From assembly GCF_029946515.1 (NCBI RefSeq), contig NZ_JARZHH010000001.1, forward strand, positions 620,001 to 684,000: a stretch of DNA of 64,000 nucleotides, given 5' to 3'. The translations under genes and the position numbers were made by a program. Below, piece by piece: positions 1 through 8,096 of this stretch. The stretch is from Polyangium sp. 6x1. Lineage in GTDB: Bacteria; Myxococcota_A; Polyangia; Polyangiales; Polyangiaceae. The stretch's first letter is position 1. Every line of letters starts with the position of its first letter. Below the pieces are notes generated by a model. The model saw only the letters and a list, made by a program, of their open reading frames with translations. It made no database searches and was not told the origin of the DNA.

Positions 1-363
1 GCCGATCACCTGAACGGCGATCCGGAATGGCGTGAGGCTCGGCCAAACCAGATGCGTCGCGACGAACGAGCCTACCATCAGCAGGACCGAGCCCACCGTG
101 AGCAGGCGCTTTCGGCGCGCGACGCGCTCGGTGCCGCGGATTCCATTCTTGAGGTCCTCGTCGATGTCGGTGATCCGGTTCATCAGGTTGATGAGGAACC
201 AGTCGAGGCCCACGACGAGGGCGACGAGCGGCAGGTAACGCCCCGTCATGAGCCAGCCGAAGACGACACACGCGGCCATGGCCACGAGCACGATGTGATA
301 TCGGGCGATCGCCAGCGCGTCGGCGAGCGCGGACGAGGCGGGCGCGAGGGCGGCTTCGGACAT
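1..363 (-). CDS. UbiA-family prenyltransferase, N-terminal part (runs off window)
   Basis: The 121 codons present begin at an ATG preceded by GAAGGGG and run off the left edge. After a short polar N-terminus there is a hydrophobic segment (about residues 22-55), then NLMNRITDIDEDL, which fits the UbiA N-x3-D-x3-D Mg/prenyl-diphosphate motif, and a second membrane segment near residue 100. UbiA enzymes transfer prenyl groups to aromatic or other acceptors within the membrane; the acceptor cannot be told here. The gene lies 21 bp after the stop of the beta-propeller lipoprotein gene and may be the last member of that run. The second Asp-rich motif is outside the window, so the family call rests on one motif plus hydropathy. 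Confidence 0.7.
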   Translation of the reverse strand, partial: MSEAALAPASSALADALAIARYHIVLVAMAACVVFGWLMTGRYLPLVALVVGLDWFLINLMNRITDIDEDLKNGIRGTERVARRKRLLTVGSVLLMVGSFVATHLVWPSLTPFRIAVQVIG

Positions 364-384
364 CGCCGCCCCTTCTAGCATTTC

Positions 385-1449
385 TCAGGGCAGCGCGAGG
401 ATCCCGATCGGCCGCGCGAGGCGCGCGTCCGCCTTCACGAGCACCGCGCCCGACTGACCCGACGCGGGCAGCGGCGTTCCATCGGCGTCGAAGCGCAGCA
501 CCGTCCCGGGGTTGCCCTTCGCTTCGTCCGCGTCGAAGCCCGCGGCGAAGATACGCCCGCCGTCGCCGAAGCTCAGCCCGCCGAGGTAATTGCCGCTCGG
601 CATGCTGCCCGTGTAGTTCGTGGAGATCGTGCCGAGCAGCGTCCCCATCTCGAAATCGTAGTGACGAATGTCGTTCGCGTAGTCGCTCACGTAAAGCTCG
701 CAGAGACCAGCATTGCAATCCGGTCCATACGCGAGGCCGAGCAGGCTGATGTAACCGTGCCCCGCGGGGGAGAGCTCGGGCTGCTCGGCGAAGACCTTCA
801 TCTCGCCCGTCGTGACGTCGATCTGCAAGACCTGGCTCGGCAGCCCCGGGTACGTGGGCATGCCGTTCTCTGCGACGGTGCCCTCGGTCGTCACGTACAG
901 CTTTTCGTCGGGCCCGAAGAGCAACCCATTCGGCCCGTTCAGGCCGCCGGGCATGCCATTGCCCTCCTTGAAGACGTCGATGAAATCGCCTGTCTTCCCG
1001 TCATAACGCAGGATCTGATCGGTCAGGAAGCTCGACACGTAAAGCCGCCCGTCCGGCCCGAAGGCGATGCCATAAGGACGATGCAGGCCGCCGCCCTTCG
1101 CGAACTCGCCGTAAAACGCGCCCGTCGAGGAGTCGAACCGCAGGATCACGGAGTTCTCGGGCGTATCGCCGCTCGAGATGTAGAGATCCCCCTCGGGGCC
1201 GAGCGTCATGGAATCGGGATGGAAGAGGCCGCCCGTGCCTTTCGGAATGAAAGCATCGACGAACGCGCCCGTGTCCTGCTCGAATCGCAGGACGTCGTCG
1301 CCGCGGCTGTTCGCCACGAGGAACAAGGGCTTGCGCGGCACCTCGCCGCCGGTCGTGCTCGGGCCGCCTTCGTCATCCCCGCAGCCCGTGAGGGCCGAGA
1401 GCGCGAGGACAAAGGCGACCTTCCCAAGAGTTCGCAGAAGAATTCGCAT
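385..1449 (-). CDS. NHL/SMP-30-like beta-propeller lipoprotein
   Basis: This 354-residue protein has a lipoprotein signal (lipobox LTGC, Cys23), so it is probably anchored in the envelope. The mature part is built from repeated blades of the type GIAFGPDGRLYVSS / ILRYDGKTGDF, at least six of them, typical of NHL or SMP-30-like propellers. Such proteins usually present a binding or lactonase surface, but no metal-site residues could be assigned with confidence. It is fourth in line after the hydrolase, DUF1592-type and DUF1552 genes on the same strand, with a 113-bp gap upstream, so it may have its own promoter. Substrate and partner are unknown. Confidence 0.8.
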   Translation of the reverse strand: MRILLRTLGKVAFVLALSALTGCGDDEGGPSTTGGEVPRKPLFLVANSRGDDVLRFEQDTGAFVDAFIPKGTGGLFHPDSMTLGPEGDLYISSGDTPENSVILRFDSSTGAFYGEFAKGGGLHRPYGIAFGPDGRLYVSSFLTDQILRYDGKTGDFIDVFKEGNGMPGGLNGPNGLLFGPDEKLYVTTEGTVAENGMPTYPGLPSQVLQIDVTTGEMKVFAEQPELSPAGHGYISLLGLAYGPDCNAGLCELYVSDYANDIRHYDFEMGTLLGTISTNYTGSMPSGNYLGGLSFGDGGRIFAAGFDADEAKGNPGTVLRFDADGTPLPASGQSGAVLVKADARLARPIGILALP

Positions 1450-1562
1450 CGCGCCAGCATATCGGCAGGGGCGCCGAGGCGGAAGGCCGATGGTGGACGA
1501 ACACGCGGGCGCCGTGCGGCGGCACGCGCGCGGAGGTCACGTTCGCCCCCGCGCGCGGCGCG

Positions 1563-2435
1563 TCAGCGGCGCAGGAACGCCGGCACGCCCTCGATGTCGA
1601 GTGTCGCCGAGAGCTGCTCGCATTTGCCGGTGTCCTCGTTGTATGCGAGGTCCGTGTTCGCTTCGAGCAGCACCTTGATCTGCGGGAGCAGATCCTCGAG
1701 CCCATCGCCGTCCGCCACGCCGTCGAGGATCTCCTGCGGCAAGACGCCGCCGCCGAGATACCCCTTCAGCTTGTGCTCCTCGTCGATCGCGAAACGGAAC
1801 CGCGCATCCTGCACGTTCAACGTGAAGGCGACGTCGAAAATGGCGAGCGGGATCGCGAGGGCGAACGGGCCGGTTTCGAGCACGCCGTTCTCGATGCGCG
1901 CATTCGTGACGTGGCTGCGGGTCGCGGTCGGGTCGGGCTCGAATGTTTGATACGCCTCGATGACGCCGTCCGTGCCGAGGGTCGGCAACCTCTTCACGCC
2001 GACCTGCACGCTGAAATTCACGCAGGCGTCGTTCGTGAAATCGTCAACGTTCTCCATCTCCATGAGGATGACGAGCTGGCCGTCGTTGATCGACCCTTGC
2101 AGAAGCCCGTCAATCGCATCGCCGACGAACTTCTCCACTTCCGGGACGAGCGGCGCGAGCTGGTTGTCCACGCCGCTTCGCCCCTCGGAATCCTTGAAAT
2201 CCGCCTTTCCGCAGGAGAGCGAGTCGGTCACGTCGCTCGTCCTCCCGTCGAGATCGAAGCCGGGCGCCACGGTCGGTGATACCAGGCGCGAGAAGGCGAG
2301 CTTCGTGGTAATGGCGCCGTACGTCTCGCCGGTCTCGCACGACGAGGGGCCGAGGGCCTCCTCCCCGCCGCAGCCGACGAGGAAGAGGCCGAGGCCGAGC
2401 GCGGGCAGGAGCCTGGAAAAACGATTCGTGTTCAT
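1563..2435 (-). CDS. Myxobacterial lipoprotein of unknown function
   Basis: The 290-residue product has a lipoprotein signal (lipobox LVGC, Cys22). The mature chain is rich in beta-type sequence and contains the segment LVILMEMENVDDFTND, seemingly one domain repeated in a looser form further on. I do not recognise the family with certainty. Its ATG overlaps the TGA of the DUF1552 gene by 4 bp (ATGA), so the two are translationally coupled, and it probably serves the same pathway as the DUF1552/DUF1592 pair. The reading frame continues upstream inside the DUF1552 gene, but the overlap ATG directly precedes the signal peptide and is the better start. Confidence 0.75.
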   Translation of the reverse strand: MNTNRFSRLLPALGLGLFLVGCGGEEALGPSSCETGETYGAITTKLAFSRLVSPTVAPGFDLDGRTSDVTDSLSCGKADFKDSEGRSGVDNQLAPLVPEVEKFVGDAIDGLLQGSINDGQLVILMEMENVDDFTNDACVNFSVQVGVKRLPTLGTDGVIEAYQTFEPDPTATRSHVTNARIENGVLETGPFALAIPLAIFDVAFTLNVQDARFRFAIDEEHKLKGYLGGGVLPQEILDGVADGDGLEDLLPQIKVLLEANTDLAYNEDTGKCEQLSATLDIEGVPAFLRR

Positions 2436-3763
2436 ACCTCGATCGCCGTCAAGCTGGAGGTCACGCGCGCGTCGCCCTGGCCGAAGCTGTCGAGCGTCAT
2501 CCCCATCGCCCGCGCGAGCGAGAGGAGCACCTTGCTCGCGTTCTCGGCCGACGGAGACCGATAATGCAGCCCGGTCTTGAGCGCCCCGTTGCAGGTGCCC
2601 GCGAGGAGGATCGGGTACTCCTCGAGCAGGTGCGATTTGCCGTACGAGCAATCGCTCGTCCCGAGGATCGCGCAATGGTCGAGCAGCGTGCTGTCGCCCT
2701 CGGGGACGGCGGCGAGCGCCTTCACGAGATAGGCGAACTCGCTCATGATGTAGACCAAAATGCTCTGCACCTGCGGCTGCTCGCCGGGCTCGTCGTGGGT
2801 GAGCTGGTGATGCCCCGCGGTCGTGCCCGGATAGAGCGGATTGCCGACGGGGCTCGAGAACCACTGGCTGAACACGCGCGTCTGGTCGCAAGCGAGCGCC
2901 ATGACGAGGATGTCCACCATCGCGCGCGAAATCTCGGACATCGGCGGCCTGCCGTCCACGTCGGGATATTCGTCGAGCGGCTTTTGCGGCACCATACACG
3001 CCGCGAGGCTCGGCGGGTTCTGCTGGAGTTTTTCGATCTGCTTCTCCAGCGCGCGGATGCCGTCGAGGTGCTTTTCCAGGCGATCCTTGTCGGTTTGTCC
3101 GAGGACCAGCTTGAGCGACTCGGCCTCCTCCATCACCCCGTCGAGGATGCTCTGCCGCAGCGGCAATCGAGGATCGGGCATCGGCGTGCTGCCCGGCATG
3201 ACGAACCCGTCCACGAAGACACGCTGAAAAAGCGACGCGGGCGAGTTCTCCGGCGGGTTCACGCTGTGCGGCGCAGAATAGGAGAGGCTCCGTCCGCCGG
3301 GCTGGACCGCGAATTCGAGCGAGCGGAAGCGCGTGTCCTGTCCGACGGCCTCGGCGATCACCTGGTCGATGCTCGGCTGGGTGAACGTCTGGAGCTCCGT
3401 GCCATTGTTGAGCGGCGCTGCACCCGAAAGGATGCCCGCCGACCCCGAGTAATGGGGCACGGTGTTCCCGGTGTACACCTTCATGCCCGTGATGACCGAG
3501 AGCTTGTCCTTCACCTCGGCGAGCGGCGCGAGCGTGGGAGACGGCTCCCAGGTCGGCCCCGTGCCCTTGGGCACCCAGAAATCGGGCAGGGTGCCATTGC
3601 CCCAGAAAAAGATCCCGAATCGCTTCGGCAATGCGTCGCCCTGCGCATACGCCGTCCCGTTCGAATTGAGAAAAATCTCGAGCGCCGGCAGCCCGATGGC
3701 GACCGCCGCGCCCCCGAGCATGCCCCGGAGCATCGTCCTTCGGCTGAGCTTGGTCCGCTTCAT
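2432..3763 (-). CDS. Tat-exported DUF1552 protein
   Basis: The 443-residue product starts with a twin-arginine signal (SRRTMLRGMLGG) and continues as a DUF1552 protein, with FGIFFWGNGTLPDFW, the GILSGAAP segment and the HPRS/HHQLTHD-type region. Family members lie beside DUF1592/DUF1588 genes in myxobacteria and planctomycetes; their biochemical role is not established, though Tat export suggests cofactor binding or cytoplasmic folding. The ATG at 3763 has GAAGGGG about 9 bp upstream; a longer TTG-started frame reaches into the previous gene but would bury the Tat signal. It lies 26 bp after the DUF1592-type gene and overlaps the next gene by 4 bp. Confidence 0.88.
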   Translation of the reverse strand: MKRTKLSRRTMLRGMLGGAAVAIGLPALEIFLNSNGTAYAQGDALPKRFGIFFWGNGTLPDFWVPKGTGPTWEPSPTLAPLAEVKDKLSVITGMKVYTGNTVPHYSGSAGILSGAAPLNNGTELQTFTQPSIDQVIAEAVGQDTRFRSLEFAVQPGGRSLSYSAPHSVNPPENSPASLFQRVFVDGFVMPGSTPMPDPRLPLRQSILDGVMEEAESLKLVLGQTDKDRLEKHLDGIRALEKQIEKLQQNPPSLAACMVPQKPLDEYPDVDGRPPMSEISRAMVDILVMALACDQTRVFSQWFSSPVGNPLYPGTTAGHHQLTHDEPGEQPQVQSILVYIMSEFAYLVKALAAVPEGDSTLLDHCAILGTSDCSYGKSHLLEEYPILLAGTCNGALKTGLHYRSPSAENASKVLLSLARAMGMTLDSFGQGDARVTSSLTAIEV

Positions 3764-3789
3764 GGCATGATCCCCTTCGTCACCGGTGG

Positions 3790-5448
3790 TCAAGGCTCGT
3801 GCGCGAGCCGGAAACCCGGGCTCGTCGCGATGAACGAGAGAAGCGACTTCACGCGGTGCCCCGCCGCGCGGAAATCATACGTGAGGGTGTTGATCGTCGC
3901 GCTCTCCTCCGTCGTGGGCTCGAACGCGGTGGCATACGAATAGAGCTTGCGCACGAAGCAGGGCGCGACCTTGTCGCTGTCGTGAATGCGCAGGGCGAGC
4001 TCGCGCGCGTTCGCGTAAGGCACGCCATCGAGGTTGCCCGACGGATCGATGACGGCGTCGGTCTCCTTCATGCGGAACCTGCCGATCCCGTCGAAGTTTT
4101 CGAGGCCGAGGCCAATGGGATCCATGAGCATGTGGCAAGCCCGGCAGTTCGGATCGGTGTTGTGCTGCGCGATGCGCTCGCGCAGGGTCCGCGCCTCCGT
4201 CGAGGGATCCGGCAGGCCCGTGTTCACGTTGACGGGCGGCGGGGGAATGCCGTCGCAGAGCAGATCCTCGCGGACGAACTTGCCGCGAAGCGTGGCCGAC
4301 GTCGACCGCGGATGCGAGTGGAGCGCGAGGATGCTGATGTGCCCAAGGAGGCCGATCCGCACCGAATCCTCGGGAAAGTCCACCTTGCCGAAGCCCTCGT
4401 CCGTCGGCGCGGGAACGGCGTACATCGAGGCAAGCTTCGGATTGACGAAGGTCGTGCGCGTGAGGAAGACGTCGCGGTAATCGGCGTCGCGATCGAAGAC
4501 GAGGTGCTCGAAAACCCGCAGCGTCTCCTCGCGCGCGGCGGGGCCGACCTCGGGGCTATAATACGTGAAGACCGTCGGGTCCTTCGAGAGCGCGTCGAGC
4601 TGACCGAGGTGCAGCCAATCCGTGACGAACGCCCGCAGGCCCTCCCGCGCCCGCGGCGATTCGATCATGCGCAGGACCTGGTCGGCGAGGCCCTCGTCCT
4701 CGACGAGCTTCCCCGCCTCGGCCGCCGCGAGCAGCTCCTCGTCCGGGATGCTGTTCCACAGGAAAAACGAGAGCTTCGAGGCCATTTCGAGGCTCGTGTA
4801 GCGGCGCTTGCCCGGGCTCTTCGGGTCCGGCTCGCCGACCTGGGGACGATAGAGGAAATTCGGCGACTGCAGCATCCCCGCGATGGCAAACTCGATCCCC
4901 TTGTCGAAGCTGCCGAGCGTGGTCGCCGCCTGCACGAGCAGCCCGCCCAGCCGATCGACCTCCGTAGCGGAGAGCGGGCGACGGTAGACGCGGCGCCCGA
5001 GCGAGGTCGCGAGCTTCTTCGCGCAATCGAGGTCGTTTGCCCCCGCGGGCGCGCACGGCAGGACCGAGGCTTTTCGCGCGGGGTCTGAAACGACCTGCTC
5101 TGCAATGGCGAACGCGGCCTTCTCGTATTTCTCGACGCCACGCGGAGAGATCGTGCTGACCGAGGAGCCGAGCGTGACGAAGCCGTCGAGCGGCGCGTCG
5201 GGCTCGATCGACGTCGGCACGTTGATGTCCTCGCCGAAGAGGTCGCGGATGGCATTGCCATACTGGGCGACCGTGAGGCGCTGCGCGCCGGTCTGCGCGG
5301 CGATCTCCGGCATCGGCGGCCGCGGCCCGAGCCCGCCGCTCGGCGGGGGCGCCTCTTCGCTACACGCGACGAGCGAGGCCGCGAGCGCCGCGGGGAGGAG
5401 CGCCCGGGAGAGAAACTTCGTCTTGGGGGGTTCGTCCCGGAATGACAT
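3790..5448 (-). CDS. DUF1587/1592/1588/1585-type CxxCH lipoprotein
   Basis: This 552-residue lipoprotein (lipobox LVAC, Cys29) has the multi-domain order of the planctomycete/myxobacterial DUF1587-DUF1595-DUF1592-DUF1588-DUF1585 proteins: RLTVAQYGNAIRDLFG near residue 60, the YRRPLSATE segment, the SKLSFFLWNSIPDEELL segment, and NCRACHMLMDPIGLGLENFD, where CRACH (residues 435-439) is a CxxCH covalent haem-binding motif. A role in extracytoplasmic electron transfer linked to polymer or sterol-like substrates is often supposed but unproven. A GAGGTGAG ribosome site precedes the ATG, and the gene starts 8 bp after the hydrolase stop, so the two are clearly co-transcribed. Confidence 0.88.
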   Translation of the reverse strand: MSFRDEPPKTKFLSRALLPAALAASLVACSEEAPPPSGGLGPRPPMPEIAAQTGAQRLTVAQYGNAIRDLFGEDINVPTSIEPDAPLDGFVTLGSSVSTISPRGVEKYEKAAFAIAEQVVSDPARKASVLPCAPAGANDLDCAKKLATSLGRRVYRRPLSATEVDRLGGLLVQAATTLGSFDKGIEFAIAGMLQSPNFLYRPQVGEPDPKSPGKRRYTSLEMASKLSFFLWNSIPDEELLAAAEAGKLVEDEGLADQVLRMIESPRAREGLRAFVTDWLHLGQLDALSKDPTVFTYYSPEVGPAAREETLRVFEHLVFDRDADYRDVFLTRTTFVNPKLASMYAVPAPTDEGFGKVDFPEDSVRIGLLGHISILALHSHPRSTSATLRGKFVREDLLCDGIPPPPVNVNTGLPDPSTEARTLRERIAQHNTDPNCRACHMLMDPIGLGLENFDGIGRFRMKETDAVIDPSGNLDGVPYANARELALRIHDSDKVAPCFVRKLYSYATAFEPTTEESATINTLTYDFRAAGHRVKSLLSFIATSPGFRLAHEP

Positions 5449-5456
5449 CGCTCACC

Positions 5457-6617
5457 TCATTTGTGCTGAAACTTGACCTTCGGCGAGAGGACCTCGGTAC
5501 CGTCGAGGATCTTCTGGACCTTGTCGCTCGTATCGCCGAGGATGTGCCGGCGCGCGAACGCGAACGCATAGGTGTTGACGAGCGCCCAGCCCTCGTACGA
5601 GTCGAACTCCGGGCAGCCGCCGAGCGCGAAGAGCTGGTGGCAGCCGCCCTCGAAATCGAGCCACGTGAAATCGATCGAGGTCACGCGCGCCCACACGTCC
5701 TCGGCGCCGACCGGATCGAGCGAGCCCGTCATGTAGAGATACGGCTTCTTCACGGCGTTGTACCCCTCCTCGCCGAACCAGCCGTCGCCATTCCCGATCG
5801 CCATTGGCATACCCGCCTTGACGCGCGGATCCCCGATATCCTGACCGAAGAGCGCGATTTGCTCGGGCGTGCAGGGCTCGGAGAACTTCGTCCCATCGTC
5901 GCACAAGGCCTGGATCGCCGTCAGGTCGTACGTGGCGCCGCCGCTCGCCCACGCCGTGCGCCCGCCGAAGCTATGGCCCGAGAGCAAGACCTCGTCCGTG
6001 CGGCATTTGCCCGCGAGCGGATCGTCCGAGGGGAGCGCCTCGAGCACGTCGAGCGAGGCCGTGAGGTCCGTCGAGCGCAGGTAACTCAGGAGGAGTGGCT
6101 TCGTGTCCTCGTGCTCCGGGAGCGTGTTGCCCGTGTGATCGGGCGCGATCGCGACCCAGCCGTGCGAGGCGAACCAGTGCATCATGTCGGAGCTCGTCCC
6201 GCCGAACCCCGAATACCCGTGCGAATGCAGGTGCACGGGGTAGCCCGCAGCTTCCATCGGCGGCGCGACGCTCGCGCCCTCGAACACGTCGTCGTCGGGG
6301 AATACGTTGATGTACCTCGGCGGCGTACCTTCCTCGTCGAGCGTGGGATACCAGAGATTGACGCGGATCTCGCGAGATTCCGGGACGCCCTTCGGCTGGT
6401 AGGTGTGCAGAAAGGACCGGTAGCCGACCCGGAACGGGCCGATTGCATCCACGGGGTAGTCGAGCAGGCCCCCCTCCGGCATCTTCGGTCCCGTGTCGGG
6501 GTTTCCAGGAGGAGGAGCTTCCGGCGAGCATCCCGACAAGAGCGATATCGATCCGATGCCCAGCGCGAGGAGGCGTCTGGCATGGCGGAAGGCGGAGAAG
6601 AATACCACGGCGCACAT
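5457..6617 (-). CDS. Secreted alpha/beta-hydrolase (PAF-acetylhydrolase-like) lipoprotein
   Basis: This 386-residue protein has a lipobox (LLSGC, Cys30) and an alpha/beta-hydrolase body. VHLHSHGYSGFGG (about 128-140) supplies the oxyanion-hole region, GHSFGG gives nucleophile Ser216 in a GxSxG elbow, and GGCHQLF near the end supplies a likely catalytic His. The overall pattern matches PAF-acetylhydrolase/dienelactone-hydrolase-type serine esterases. It is the first gene of the minus-strand run leading to the DUF1592/DUF1552 pair, so an ester may be cleaved before the redox step. No clear Shine-Dalgarno precedes the ATG; a GTG three codons later is the alternative start. Confidence 0.8.
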   Translation of the reverse strand: MCAVVFFSAFRHARRLLALGIGSISLLSGCSPEAPPPGNPDTGPKMPEGGLLDYPVDAIGPFRVGYRSFLHTYQPKGVPESREIRVNLWYPTLDEEGTPPRYINVFPDDDVFEGASVAPPMEAAGYPVHLHSHGYSGFGGTSSDMMHWFASHGWVAIAPDHTGNTLPEHEDTKPLLLSYLRSTDLTASLDVLEALPSDDPLAGKCRTDEVLLSGHSFGGRTAWASGGATYDLTAIQALCDDGTKFSEPCTPEQIALFGQDIGDPRVKAGMPMAIGNGDGWFGEEGYNAVKKPYLYMTGSLDPVGAEDVWARVTSIDFTWLDFEGGCHQLFALGGCPEFDSYEGWALVNTYAFAFARRHILGDTSDKVQKILDGTEVLSPKVKFQHK

Positions 6618-6736
6618 TGGACCACGAAAACGCGCAGGACGCTACTCGTTTTTTCGAGCCCGACGCAGCGACGTAATGCCGGCACGTGGAAACTTTCCAG
6701 GGCGCCCCTCCCGCGCTCGTGGTGTAAGGTGCGATC

Positions 6737-7354
6737 GTGTCCGACGACGTCCTCAGCCGACTTCTCGCCGTCCTCCGGGTGTCGCGCGCGGAGATCCGCG
6801 CCGCTTGGCGCGTGGGCTCCCGCGTGTACGGCACGGCCGGACCTGCGTCGGACGAGGACTTCCTCGTCGTGCGCTCGAAGCCGGAGCAAAGGCAGGACCT
6901 CGCCTTCGCCGAGGGCCTGAACATCGTCATTCACGGCGTCACGACTTTCCAGGACGCGCTCGACGATCAGAGCGTCTTCGCGCTCGAATGCTATTTCGCG
7001 CAGCCCGCCCACGTGCTCGTCGCGTCCCGTCCGCCCTTCCGGTACACGTGCGATCGGAAAAAACTCGCCTCCTCGGCGATCGGTCGATCCACGGCGGACT
7101 GGCAGAAGGCGAAGAAGCGCTTCGTCGAGGAGCCCGGGCCCTCCCGGAAAAAGGCGTTTCACGCGATGCGCGTGCCGGTCTTCGCCTTGCAGGTCGCGAA
7201 GACCGGCAAGATCAGCGATTACACGGCGGCGAACCACTTCCTCGCGGAGCTACGAAAAGGGCCCGACGACGATTTCGCGTGGTACGAGGAGACGCTCGGG
7301 CCGGCGCGCGAGGCGCTCTGCGCCGAGCTCACGAAGCTCGCCGGAAAACGATAG
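6737..7354 (+). CDS. Predicted nucleotidyltransferase (pol-beta-like fold)
   Basis: This 205-residue protein has the nucleotidyltransferase signature GSRVYGTAGPASDEDF (residues 27-42): a G-S followed by paired acidic residues (Asp39, Asp41) that would bind metal. The rest is alpha-helical and ends with the FLAELRKGPDDDF region. It resembles uncharacterised bacterial nucleotidyltransferases that accompany RNA ligases and MNT-like toxin/antitoxin proteins. It starts at GTG with TAAGGTG just upstream. It converges on the RNA ligase gene with only 3 bp between stops, and the HD-Pnk gene lies beyond, so a shared role in RNA end processing is likely by context. Substrate unknown. Confidence 0.72.
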   Translation: MSDDVLSRLLAVLRVSRAEIRAAWRVGSRVYGTAGPASDEDFLVVRSKPEQRQDLAFAEGLNIVIHGVTTFQDALDDQSVFALECYFAQPAHVLVASRPPFRYTCDRKKLASSAIGRSTADWQKAKKRFVEEPGPSRKKAFHAMRVPVFALQVAKTGKISDYTAANHFLAELRKGPDDDFAWYEETLGPAREALCAELTKLAGKR

Positions 7355-7357
7355 GGC

Positions 7358-8017
7358 CTACCCGGACCGGGCGAGCCGCTGCGGGACGATCGCCTGATGC
7401 AGCCAGTGCTCGTCGGTCTGCACGTGGCCCTTGCGCACCCACTTCGCCACGCATCGGCCAAACGCGCCGTCCGGGAACTGCGCAGAGACACGCACGACGA
7501 CGCCCTCGCGCGGCCCCCCGAACGTCGAAGGCTCCCGCGAGAGCCGGTCGGTGAGCGCGCGGAGCTCGTCCACGGACGAGACCACGCCACGAAAAAGCAC
7601 GGGCGCGGTCGGGAGGCCGAGGTCGCCGGCCTGCGCCGTCACCATGTCCCAATCCCACCAGATGCCGGCCGCATCATCGCGCACGCCGAAGACCAGCGAA
7701 TACTCGGGGAGCTTGTCGTACGTGATCGAATGCACGGCATAACAGTACTCGCAGAAGACCGAGATCCCCTCCGAGAGGAGGTGTCCGATGCGGGCGTGCG
7801 TGGCCTTCGCGAGGTCGAAGCTCGGGTGCGCGGGCGGGCCCGCGTGCGAGCGCGAAAAGACGTTCTTCCGCGTGTACGTCAGGTTCGAGCCGTCGCATTT
7901 CTCGGTGGCGACGATCTCGGCGCCGACGAGCGCGGACACGTCTGACATGCGCTTGTCGTCGGACGTCCCGCCCGGCGACCACGGGAGGTGGAATGTCCTC
8001 GGGTACTTTGCAGACAC
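7358..8017 (-). CDS. Minimal Rnl2-like RNA ligase (ATP-dependent)
   Basis: This 219-residue protein carries the covalent nucleotidyltransferase motifs in order: motif I EKCDGSN with the adenylated Lys40, a motif III-like VFCEYCY near residue 87, LVFGVRD (motif IIIa), EGVVVRV (motif IV) and AKWVRKGH (motif V). That order and the small size fit an RNA ligase reduced to its adenylyltransferase domain, as in the T4 Rnl2 group, sealing 3'-OH/5'-phosphate ends. The start is GTG; no strong ribosome site is seen, and an ATG 23 codons later would still keep motif I. The divergent neighbour 80 bp away is an HD-Pnk end-healing enzyme, which supplies the matching ends. Confidence 0.83.
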   Translation of the reverse strand: MSAKYPRTFHLPWSPGGTSDDKRMSDVSALVGAEIVATEKCDGSNLTYTRKNVFSRSHAGPPAHPSFDLAKATHARIGHLLSEGISVFCEYCYAVHSITYDKLPEYSLVFGVRDDAAGIWWDWDMVTAQAGDLGLPTAPVLFRGVVSSVDELRALTDRLSREPSTFGGPREGVVVRVSAQFPDGAFGRCVAKWVRKGHVQTDEHWLHQAIVPQRLARSG

Positions 8018-8096
8018 GGCGATGCAGAGGCTAGCACGGCCGCCCTCGCCCGTGCTATGGTGGCGTCCCTCCTTTCTTCACGTTACGAGCACCTCC

